Source: UBA8886 sp002731655
GTDB taxonomy: Archaea > Thermoplasmatota > Poseidoniia > MGIII > CG-Epi1
Length of the DNA: 14,631 bases
Direction of reading: 5' to 3'
Assembly (NCBI GenBank): GCA_030754655.1
Contig: JASLZX010000022.1
Coordinates: 1 to 14,631, forward strand
Shown: in pieces, positions 7,250-12,838 of the stretch
Position numbering within the stretch: position 1 is the first letter of the stretch
Layout of the letters: each line of letters opens with the position of its first letter
Program-made: the position numbers and the translations under genes
Notes under the pieces: model-generated
Database searches by the model: none
What the model was told of the DNA's origin: nothing
Seen by the model: the letters and a program-made list of their open reading frames with translations, nothing else

Positions 7250-8421
7250 GCCTCGATGCGCAGCTTGCCCTGCTCGCTGTAGCTCGCGACGGAGATGTCC
7301 TGCGTGAAGCTGGCGCGACCGCTGCCCTGGCTCGAGAAGAGGAAGTAGAATGCCTTCAGGTCATCGGGGCTCCCGTTGTCGACATACTCCGAGAGGCGGT
7401 AGGGTGGCATCCAGAGGTAGTAGCCGTTGGCGAGGTCGACCGTCACAACAGTGTAGTTTCCCTCGCCGAGCGGCACCAGTGCGTTGACCCAGGCGTGGCC
7501 ACCCCAGTCCTGCAGCCCGTCGGAAGAGCGCGGAATCATCCCCAGCTCCATCCAGGCCGGGATTCCGGCCGCGCGCGCGATTGAGACGTAGAGCAGTCCG
7601 AGGTCGTCGCAGTCGCCGTAGCCGTAGCTGAGCGTCTGGTCGCAGCTCTTGGTCGTCGTCCCGAGGACGTAGGTAAAGTTGCCCATGACGTAGTCGAAAA
7701 TATTGCGCAGGATACGTAGCACGTTGCCGCCGGTGCCGTTGGCGAACTGCGTCGCCAGTTCCTGCACCTGCGTGTTGGAAGGCTCGACCTTCCACTCATC
7801 CTGCAGGAAATCGTCATACGCGGCAGGATACTGGTCGATAGTCCCGGCACCCTCCGCCTTCAGGTCCGAGATGATGGTCGAGACGGTGACGTTGTAGCTG
7901 ACCGAAATTTCGGCTCGCTCATCGCCCTCGATATGCCCTTCCCAGAGCATCTTGCCGGCGTGCGTGTCGTCCCATGCTGGTGTCGCGTCGAGCGTGTGTA
8001 TTTCCTGCCAGCTATTGCCGGCGCCTTGCGGACCGCTGGGGCGATGACCCGGTTCACTCAGCGCCAGCCGCCAGTCAGCCGACGGGCCCGACGTCAGGAA
8101 TATCGTAAAATTTCGCATCAGCGTCATACTGACGGTTTCGGGCACTTCATAGTAGCTACTGTTCAGTTCCCCCCACAGGTCGTCAAGCCCGCGCAGGAAG
8201 GGCTGCGCCTGCGGTAGTGTCAGCAGTCCCGCCACCAGCAGCAGCGCCAGTAACGGCTTCAGCCAGCCGCGCCGCCGGCGGTTTGGCGTGGCCTGGTGGG
8301 GCTGCCCCGGCTCAGGTGCCGCGACCGCAGCCGGCGTGCGGCCCGGTACCGCGACGCCACAGTTGGGACAGTTCGAACCGAGCGCTTCCAGCACGAAGCC
8401 GCAGTAGCTGCACTGCTCCAT
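7246..8421 (-). CDS. Zinc-ribbon, single-helix membrane protein with extracellular transglutaminase-like domain
   Basis: Protein of 391 aa with a clear order of parts. A zinc ribbon at the N-terminus (Cys4, Cys7, Cys18, Cys21: CSYC ... CPNC) is followed by a Pro/Ala-rich linker, an RRRRGW basic patch and one transmembrane helix (about residues 54-70). The large domain that follows carries a transglutaminase-type catalytic triad: Cys271 in YGDCDDLGLLY, His309 in GGHAWVNAL and Asp329 in VTVDLANG. Topology by the positive-inside rule puts the ribbon in the cytoplasm and the triad outside, where it could act as a protease or amidase on surface protein; that is inference. Several N-x-T sites fit an external glycosylated domain. 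The gene follows the sec61-beta-like gene by 23 nt and overlaps the GNAT gene as ATGA. Confidence 0.88.
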   Translation of the reverse strand: MEQCSYCGFVLEALGSNCPNCGVAVPGRTPAAVAAPEPGQPHQATPNRRRRGWLKPLLALLLVAGLLTLPQAQPFLRGLDDLWGELNSSYYEVPETVSMTLMRNFTIFLTSGPSADWRLALSEPGHRPSGPQGAGNSWQEIHTLDATPAWDDTHAGKMLWEGHIEGDERAEISVSYNVTVSTIISDLKAEGAGTIDQYPAAYDDFLQDEWKVEPSNTQVQELATQFANGTGGNVLRILRNIFDYVMGNFTYVLGTTTKSCDQTLSYGYGDCDDLGLLYVSIARAAGIPAWMELGMIPRSSDGLQDWGGHAWVNALVPLGEGNYTVVTVDLANGYYLWMPPYRLSEYVDNGSPDDLKAFYFLFSSQGSGRASFTQDISVASYSEQGKLRIEA

Positions 8422-8444
8422 TGTGGACGAATCTGCCGCAGCTA

Positions 8445-8690
8445 TTAGAGGGTGCGCGAGCGCGAAATCAGGAACTCGTTGAAGACGATGGCGGAGAGGC
8501 CGACAGCCAGAACATAGGCTCCGGTCTGGAGCCCGACCGCCGTCGAAACCTCGACCACGGCGATAGCGAGAATACCTCCCAGCAGGACTCCCCAGCGGGA
8601 TATCTGCAGCGCATTGCTGTCCTCGGCGTCAAAATAGCGGATGAGGCCCGCGGCCGACTGGAAGCCCTGCGTCTTCTTCTCCTTCGCCAT
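8445..8690 (-). CDS. Sec61-beta (archaeal SecG) translocon subunit with an extra C-terminal helix
   Basis: Small membrane protein of 81 aa. Its cytoplasmic N-terminus, MAKEKKTQGFQSAAGLIRYF, followed by DAEDSNALQISRW, matches the conserved archaeal Sec61-beta pattern: basic, GAGLIRYF, acidic patch, then 'kI.p' leading into the helix. Sec61-beta is the non-essential third subunit of SecYE-beta. Typical archaeal versions have 50-60 aa and one helix. This one has a first hydrophobic segment at about residues 33-54 and a second at about 56-75, ending SRSRTL. The extension is unusual and would bring the C-terminus back to the cytoplasm. It has a TATA box at 8711-8718, centred about 25 nt upstream, indicating leaderless expression. 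It is first in a run with the transglutaminase-like and GNAT genes. Confidence 0.78.
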   Translation of the reverse strand: MAKEKKTQGFQSAAGLIRYFDAEDSNALQISRWGVLLGGILAIAVVEVSTAVGLQTGAYVLAVGLSAIVFNEFLISRSRTL

Positions 8691-8710
8691 ATGCGCGCGA
8701 CCTGCCCCGT

Positions 8711-8718
8711 TTATTTAA
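8711..8718 (-). promoter_or_regulatory. TATA box of the sec61-beta-like gene
   Basis: Minus-strand TTAAATAA centred about 25 nt before the ATG at 8690, implying leaderless transcription. It lies back to back with the box for the 86-aa gene in the same 69-nt spacer. Confidence 0.6.
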
Positions 8719-8730
8719 GGATTGAGAACC

Positions 8731-8736
8731 TTTTAA
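8731..8736 (+). promoter_or_regulatory. TATA box of the 86-aa zinc-knuckle gene
   Basis: Sequence TTTTAA centred about 25 nt before the ATG at 8759, implying leaderless transcription. Confidence 0.5.
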
Positions 8737-8758
8737 TCGGGACATCGGTCGCCGCGCG

Positions 8759-9019
8759 ATGTATTGCCGCATGTGCATTGACGTCCACGGGCTGACGCCG
8801 ACCAAGCTCAACGAACCGGAGACAGCCGAGTACCTCGTCTCGCACTGTTACGAGGGCGACCTCAAGCACAAGCATTCCGAGGACGACGGGTTGCTGCAGC
8901 CAATGTGTGGGGGCTGCCTCGAACGGCTGCTCGAAAATCCTGACATCCACGTCTTCAGCGCTTACCGGCTAGAGCCGCTCGAGCTGGAGCCGCAGGCTGA
9001 CGTGGAGGGTACGGGATGA
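8759..9019 (+). CDS. 86-aa protein with two CxxC knuckles, unknown function
   Basis: I do not recognise this protein. It starts MYCRMCIDVHG and has a second pair in MCGGCLERL, giving Cys3/Cys6 and Cys50/Cys53, the arrangement of a zinc-binding domain. His10, Cys30 and several His in KHKHSED lie between. The C-terminus is acidic and proline-bearing (LEPLELEPQADVEG). There is no signal peptide or membrane segment, so it is probably cytoplasmic. The TATA box 25 nt upstream and normal high-G+C codon use support a real gene. Its last 50 nt are overlapped on the other strand by the second half of the split membrane-protein gene. The AT-rich island begins within a few tens of bases after its stop. 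Confidence 0.72.
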   Translation: MYCRMCIDVHGLTPTKLNEPETAEYLVSHCYEGDLKHKHSEDDGLLQPMCGGCLERLLENPDIHVFSAYRLEPLELEPQADVEGTG

Positions 9020-9366
9020 GCGAGTTCCGCTAGGAGTGATAAAAGTCCAAACAGCAAGAACAAAAATCAGGCTAAATAAAGTTCCACAGGCACTACCTTC
9101 AAGCTGTGTATCACACGGTTCTCCTGTAAGATATGAATCGTTCTGAATTATAAAAAAGGAGCCCAAGAACATATTAGTAAAAATATAGGAATTGCTAATC
9201 TTATCTGGCCAAATGGGCGTAATTTAGTGTAAGGTTTCCAGTTTCCAAAATAAGGATTTACAACTAATTGGCTATCACATATTTTACATCTTTTGCCTTT
9301 TCCTATTTCTCCCTGATCGCCCGTATCGCAATTAATACAAAAATTCTTCTTCTTGCGTCTGGCCAT
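8969..9366 (-). CDS. Zinc-ribbon membrane protein split in two frames at a T-TTT-TTA heptamer
   Basis: Two frames together look like one protein. Frame A (9366-9148, 72 aa) starts MARRKKKNFCINC, has a zinc ribbon (Cys10, Cys13, Cys27, Cys30) and ends in a hydrophobic stretch RLAIPIFLLICSWAPFL. Frame B (from 9172 to the stop at 8969) enters in the -1 register at the same hydrophobic stretch and continues with FFIIQNDSYLTG, a loop with two Cys, and a second helix TLFSLIFVLAVWTFI. The switch coincides with TTTTTTA (9157-9151) immediately before the TAA of frame A. A -1 slip, or one additional T, gives a 132-aa ribbon plus two-helix protein. It may be programmed frameshifting, a mutation, or a homopolymer assembly error. 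Function is unknown; the last ~16 residues overlap the opposing gene. A GATAAAAAC box is centred about 26 nt before the ATG. Confidence 0.55.
9151..9157 (-). promoter_or_regulatory. Slippery heptamer T-TTT-TTA, candidate -1 frameshift site
   Basis: In the frame of the zinc-ribbon protein the codons are CCT TTT TTA TAA, so the heptamer is in the X-XXY-YYZ register required for tandem -1 slippage and is followed at once by a stop. A slip enters the downstream open frame. A weak pairing (ACAGG at 9123-9127 with CCTGT at 9086-9090) lies about 24 nt downstream; I give it little weight. Confidence 0.4.
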
Positions 9367-9391
9367 GACAATCCATTATTACTCTTCGTTT

Positions 9392-10471
9392 TTATCCCAT
9401 CATCCTTGCTGCAGCCAGAATTAGCGCCATTACGACCATAACTGCAGGGAACATTTTCATCAGGAAGAGATCTGCCTCTGGTTCTTTACCCATGATTGTC
9501 ATTCCATCCTCAGCCCCTTCTTCTCTGAGCCTGACATATGCAACTACAACCAGGATCCAAACTACCATGGAGATTATCATATTCTGTAAGAATTGGGCAT
9601 TTGTGTCCTCAACATTGTTCCATCTAGCATCATCTGGACTAATAACAAACATAATTCCAGCCAATGCAAAGAAACCTAGACCAAACATACTGACGTGCAA
9701 TATTGGCCATTTGCCCTTAGCTCCAGTTCTTAGAATATTGACGGCAAAAAGAGTATATGGTATGAAAAGCGCCCCTAGTATCTGAACTTGAATCGGGGTG
9801 GCACTATATGGCTCCGTGTCATAATAATCTCTAATTGCTGGCAAGAAAGTAGAATCACTTTTACCGACATAACCATCTGCAAAGAGAATGTTGTTAATTA
9901 TGAATATAATACCTATAAGCACAGGAATACCCAACATTCCTGCAGTTACTTTGTCCTTGACTTGAAGGCCATTAAATTTAAAATTCAAGCCTTCGTCAAC
10001 TCCTTCTTCCTTCAAGAAGAAATAAGCTCCGCCGTATAGCAGGGTCCCTGCGGCAGTTGCATATATTGGCATTTTACTAGGTAATTCATCCATACCCATT
10101 ACCATAATTATCAACATAACTCCAAAGCTGATAAGACCGGGTATCATCAGACTCCATTTCCCTTTGGCCCCTTCGTTTAATATCAGCATATTGCCCAAGC
10201 CAAGACCCAACATCAGCGTCCCGGCCAGCTGAAGAATTTCAGTTCCTCTTCCAAAACTCTCATCGAGATTTGGTTCAGCATTATTGGGAAAGAGTGCAAA
10301 ACAAGCTCCGCTTGCCGTCCATACACCACTCTCCATGTCAACACTTGCTCCGGCCCCATTTGTGGTATAACAGTCTGCAAAGAATATGAAATTCAGTGCA
10401 TACAGGAACATTATCAATGCCGAAAGACCAAGGCAGACCTTGGCCGGCATACTCTTTATGCCATCGAACAT
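9392..10471 (-). CDS. Nine-helix membrane protein built from an internal duplication, unknown function
   Basis: Polytopic protein of 359 aa; I do not recognise the family. Two halves repeat the same plan. Residues 11-161: KVCLGLSAL helix ending FFADCY, an external loop, an ILQLAGTL helix, GAKGKW (101-106), a third helix, then a fourth ending AYFFLKEEGVDEG. Residues 174-324: KVTAGML helix ending LFADGY, a loop, a VQILGALF helix, GAKGKW (250-255), a third helix, then one ending AYVRLREEGAEDG. A ninth helix (about 335-356) closes the protein. The first half has a longer loop with two extra Cys (Cys34, Cys57). The even-numbered repeat gives both halves the same orientation. No transporter signature is visible. 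The gene sits in AT-rich DNA, has a TTAAGTATA box about 24 nt upstream, and is 25 nt before the zinc-ribbon membrane gene. Confidence 0.85.
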   Translation of the reverse strand: MFDGIKSMPAKVCLGLSALIMFLYALNFIFFADCYTTNGAGASVDMESGVWTASGACFALFPNNAEPNLDESFGRGTEILQLAGTLMLGLGLGNMLILNEGAKGKWSLMIPGLISFGVMLIIMVMGMDELPSKMPIYATAAGTLLYGGAYFFLKEEGVDEGLNFKFNGLQVKDKVTAGMLGIPVLIGIIFIINNILFADGYVGKSDSTFLPAIRDYYDTEPYSATPIQVQILGALFIPYTLFAVNILRTGAKGKWPILHVSMFGLGFFALAGIMFVISPDDARWNNVEDTNAQFLQNMIISMVVWILVVVAYVRLREEGAEDGMTIMGKEPEADLFLMKMFPAVMVVMALILAAARMMG

Positions 10472-10490
10472 ATTCGCGACTTGAAGTACT

Positions 10491-10499
10491 ATACTTAAT
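10491..10499 (-). promoter_or_regulatory. TATA box of the duplicated membrane-protein gene
   Basis: Minus-strand ATTAAGTAT, centred about 24 nt before the ATG at 10471, implying a leaderless transcript. Confidence 0.45.
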
Positions 10500-10520
10500 T
10501 GTTTCCCATATGTTGTTGGG

Positions 10521-10527
10521 TTTAAAT
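10521..10527 (+). promoter_or_regulatory. TATA box of the cupin gene
   Basis: Sequence TTTAAAT. Transcription would begin near 10548, leaving about 17-26 nt before the possible starts at 10565 and 10574. It is back to back with the promoter of the duplicated membrane protein in a 93-nt spacer. Confidence 0.5.
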
Positions 10528-10564
10528 CGGCCTTCTACTGACTCCACGTGCCAGATGGCAACGG

Positions 10565-10939
10565 ATGCCTGAAATGTCATTAAATAAAATTAATTTAAAA
10601 GATAAATTATCAAAATTCTCCGAACATTGGTCTCCGCGAATAATCGCGGAAATGAATGACTACCAGTTCAAGCTTGCAAAAATTAAGGGCGAGTTTGTCT
10701 GGCACGACCACAAAGATACAGACGAAGTTTTTATCGTAATTGAAGGCACGATGAGTATTGAGTTCCGGGATGGGATAGTAGACTTGGGTGAAGGGGAATT
10801 GTGTGTGGTTCCCAAGGGCGTTGAACACAAGCCTTATGCAGAAAATGAATGCAAAATTATGCTTGTTGAGCCCCGGGGAGTCACAAACACGGGTGACGCA
10901 GAGAGTGAATTCACTGCTTCAAACGATGTCTGGGTGTAG
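10565..10939 (+). CDS. Single-domain cupin protein
   Basis: Small cupin of 124 aa. Cupin motif 1 is complete: GEFVWHDHKDTDEVFIVIEG fits G-x5-H-x-H-x4-E-x6-G with His47, His49 and Glu54. Motif 2 supplies His88 in VPKGVEHKPYAE. It therefore has the 3-His/1-Glu metal site of the fold. The N-terminal part (NLKDKLSKFSEHWSPRIIAEM) and the VEPRGVTNTGD end match a common stand-alone cupin group whose function is generally unassigned; sugar isomerase or metal-dependent small-molecule roles are possible. ATG occurs at 10565 and again three codons on at 10574; neither has a clear ribosome-binding site. The gene lies in the AT-rich island and converges with the phosphatidyltransferase gene, leaving only 4 nt between the stops. 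Confidence 0.87.
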   Translation: MPEMSLNKINLKDKLSKFSEHWSPRIIAEMNDYQFKLAKIKGEFVWHDHKDTDEVFIVIEGTMSIEFRDGIVDLGEGELCVVPKGVEHKPYAENECKIMLVEPRGVTNTGDAESEFTASNDVWV

Positions 10940-10943
10940 TTCC

Positions 10944-11549
10944 CTATTTTTCCAGGAATTTCCAGACCAGCCAGAAGCGTAGCAGCGCCGACCCAGAGCA
11001 GACGATAGCGAATGTGTAAGCCATCCAGGTGATGAGGTATTCACCCTCAATCGGCGCGACAAAAAAGAACTGGATGACTGGCACCGCCATCAGCAGCACC
11101 AGCCGGTCGGCGCGCCCCAGCAGCCCGCTGTAGACGCGGCCGGCTCCCACGGCCTGCGCCTGTGTCCCCATGTAGGAGAGCAGCAGCACGCCGAGAAGGG
11201 CTGCAAATCCGGCGCGTTCATTGACCAGCGGCCCCAGCGCGATGCCGCCGAGGATAATGACGTCAGCGACACGGTCGAGCGTGTGGTCGACGAGGTCGCC
11301 CCGCTTTGAGGTGAGGTCGCGGATGCGGGCGACGATGCCGTCAAGCGCGTCAAGAAGGGCGGTGAGGAACACCAGTCCCGCTGCGAACAGCAGCCAGACC
11401 GAACCGGCCTCCGCCTGTGAGAAGGAGTAGCCGGCCCCGACGGCGGTCGCGAGCGAGAGCAGGCTGATCCCCATCGGATCTAGCGGGAAGCTGCGCGCCA
11501 GTGGCGTCAGCAGGCGCGTGCCAATTTCGCGGAAGTTGTCGGCGACCAT
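10944..11549 (-). CDS. CDP-alcohol phosphatidyltransferase, probably archaetidylinositol phosphate synthase
   Basis: Membrane enzyme of 201 aa that transfers a phosphatidyl-type group from a CDP-lipid to an alcohol, here most likely making an ether-lipid head group. The family motif is complete: Asp67, Asp70-Gly71, Ala74-Arg75, Gly84, Asp88 and Asp92 (DALDGIVAR ... GDLVDHTLDR), fitting D-x2-D-G-x2-A-R-x8-G-x3-D-x3-D. About six hydrophobic segments surround it. The N-terminus MVADNFREIGTRLLTPLARSF resembles archaeal AIP synthases, which use inositol-1-phosphate; the substrate call is inference from that similarity. I chose the ATG at 11549, which shares its A with the stop of the kinase gene (TGATG). 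An ATG three codons upstream (11558) is also possible. It is the last gene in its run. Confidence 0.88.
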   Translation of the reverse strand: MVADNFREIGTRLLTPLARSFPLDPMGISLLSLATAVGAGYSFSQAEAGSVWLLFAAGLVFLTALLDALDGIVARIRDLTSKRGDLVDHTLDRVADVIILGGIALGPLVNERAGFAALLGVLLLSYMGTQAQAVGAGRVYSGLLGRADRLVLLMAVPVIQFFFVAPIEGEYLITWMAYTFAIVCSGSALLRFWLVWKFLEK

Positions 11550-12058
11550 CAATACCATCCCAGTATGGCTTCGCTGAAGTCAATCCGCCCCGGCTGATAA
11601 TCTTTCGCGCCCGCCATGATGGCCGTCAGCGCCGTCGCGCTTGTGGCCGGTAACTGCCCGGTGGTGTCCAGTTCATGGACTTTTATTCCAGTCTCGAGCG
11701 CCTCGGCAGTGATAATACCCAGCGCCTCCGCCTCGAGATTCTCGCGCAGCTTCGCCTCCACGTAACCGCGAGCGTCGAGCCGCTCGCGCAACTCGTCGGG
11801 GTGGCAGCGCAGGACGACAACGGTCTCGCACAGCCCCAGCCGGTGCGACAGGTGCCCCTCGATAACCGCCTCCGGGCTGGTGTCGCGCGCGGCCGCGGCC
11901 GCCAGTTGCTCAAGGTCAACCAGCCATTCACCACCGTCGTCGCGGCCGTCGCTGGACGTTTCGTAGTAGTCGGAGAGCTCCAGCCGCGGGTGGTCGAGCA
12001 GCCGCGCCAGCGTGGTCTTACCGGTTCCCGGGGTTCCCGTAAGAGCCAGCGGGCTCAA
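11549..12058 (-). CDS. Fap7/AK6-type adenylate kinase
   Basis: Small nucleotide kinase/ATPase of 169 aa. Walker A is GTPGTGKTT (residues 8-16). The family-typical core is present: VIEGHLSHRL, VVLRCHPDELRERLDARGY and KLRENLEAEALGIITAEA. Fap7 (human AK6) acts in late 40S maturation with Rps14 and also has adenylate kinase activity; archaeal homologues bind the corresponding ribosomal protein (family knowledge). The start is TTG at 12058, overlapping the upstream stop as TTGA. I prefer it because the P-loop comes eight residues in, as usual for the family. Its stop overlaps the phosphatidyltransferase start, so three genes in a row are coupled. Confidence 0.88.
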   Translation of the reverse strand: MSPLALTGTPGTGKTTLARLLDHPRLELSDYYETSSDGRDDGGEWLVDLEQLAAAAARDTSPEAVIEGHLSHRLGLCETVVVLRCHPDELRERLDARGYVEAKLRENLEAEALGIITAEALETGIKVHELDTTGQLPATSATALTAIMAGAKDYQPGRIDFSEAILGWY

Positions 12059-12405
12059 TCGCCGCTTTCCTGCGCGGCGGCCGCCTTCGCCTCGGCTTTC
12101 GCCTTGGCCTTGGCGCGGTCCTTGCGCTGTTTGGCGCTGAAACCGGTCACGGTCTCGAGGAACTTGTTGAAGCGCTTGTGGGTGTCGGTCGCCACTTCGA
12201 GCGAGGCGGTGGTGTCGAGCTGTGAATCGAGCTCAATCTCGGACTTGCTCACCATCCTCACCGTCACCTGCTGCAGCGCGCCGTATGAGGCGACATGCCA
12301 GTCACCTTTGTCGCTGACACCGTCAAAATTCTTGGCCAGCCTCTTCCGCAGGCCACCTTTTTCGAGCGTCTTGCCGTGCCCACGTTTCACCTCGTACCTA
12401 CGCAT
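12055..12405 (-). CDS. DUF5611-like archaeal protein
   Basis: Basic cytoplasmic protein of 116 aa. The order MRRYEVKRGHGKTLEKGG, then WHVASYGALQQVTVRM, then a THKRFNKFLETVTGFSAKQRKDRA block matches my recollection of DUF5611, a family of about 110-120 residues found in Thermoplasmatota and relatives, with no established function. The C-terminus is a Lys/Ala-rich tail (KAKAKAEAKAAAAQ), likely helical and possibly nucleic-acid binding; that is inference. I chose the ATG at 12405; the frame stays open to 12522, but that part runs antiphase through the coiled-coil gene and is Arg/Ser/Pro-rich. It follows the coiled-coil gene by 31 nt and overlaps the kinase start as TTGA, which may hint at a role linked to ribosome assembly. 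Confidence 0.75.
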   Translation of the reverse strand: MRRYEVKRGHGKTLEKGGLRKRLAKNFDGVSDKGDWHVASYGALQQVTVRMVSKSEIELDSQLDTTASLEVATDTHKRFNKFLETVTGFSAKQRKDRAKAKAKAEAKAAAAQESGD

Positions 12406-12436
12406 CTTCCCGCGACCGGGAGGGGGTATTTGTGCT

Positions 12437-12799
12437 TTAATCCTCTGCCAGCGTCTTGCGCGCCTCTTCGACAACCTGCCGGTAGAGGTCGCGGACGGAG
12501 GTGACCTCGTTGACGACGACATCCAGCACTGACTGCACCGGTCGCAGCGGAGTAGTCGCCAGCTTCAGCGGGGTGTCGAGGTAACTGAGCGTTGCCGCCA
12601 GCTTCTCGAGCGAGCGCGCCACCGACTCGAACGAGCCGACTATGGATTCCATCGAGGCCGAAAGCCCGACGAGATGCTCGTCGAGGCTGCCTGCGGTCGC
12701 GTCAAACGATTCGAGTCGTCCATCGAGCGAGCGCAACGTCTCGTTCATGCTATCGAGCAGCTCGGTCAGCTCACCTAGGTGCTGCAATCCAAGGACCAT
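12437..12799 (-). CDS. Helical coiled-coil protein, unknown function
   Basis: I do not recognise this 120-aa protein. It is almost wholly helical, with heptad-like spacing of Leu, Met and Val across residues 5-75 (LGELTELLDSMNETLRSLD and onward) and repeated 'SL/SM' turns, followed by a TPLKLATTPLRPVQSVLD segment and a charged C-terminal helix ending ARKTLAED. No membrane segment or signal peptide is seen. It resembles MCP-like or DUF948-like coiled coils only in general character. The TATA box TTTTAT at 12821-12826 is centred about 25 nt before the ATG, so it is probably a leaderless transcript separate from srp54, whose stop is 39 nt away. Confidence 0.72.
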   Translation of the reverse strand: MVLGLQHLGELTELLDSMNETLRSLDGRLESFDATAGSLDEHLVGLSASMESIVGSFESVARSLEKLAATLSYLDTPLKLATTPLRPVQSVLDVVVNEVTSVRDLYRQVVEEARKTLAED

Positions 12800-12820
12800 T
12801 GGAGGGCGACGCTCGCCGCG

Positions 12821-12826
12821 ATAAAA
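12821..12826 (-). promoter_or_regulatory. TATA box of the coiled-coil gene
   Basis: Minus-strand TTTTAT centred 25 nt before the ATG at 12799, within the 39-nt gap after srp54. Confidence 0.5.
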
Positions 12827-12838
12827 GGCTGTTTGCCT

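Noticed and set aside
9020..10560. Possible mobile element explaining the AT-rich island
   Set aside because: No transposase, integrase, tRNA target or terminal repeat could be seen. Only the composition change is supported.
10939..10951. TATTTTTCC after the cupin stop as a T-tract terminator
   Set aside because: Only five T residues, lying inside the end of the opposing gene; too weak to call.
11675..12532. 285-codon plus-strand frame opposite the kinase and DUF5611-like genes
   Set aside because: It crosses several well-supported minus-strand genes and has no motif; it is a composition-driven shadow frame.
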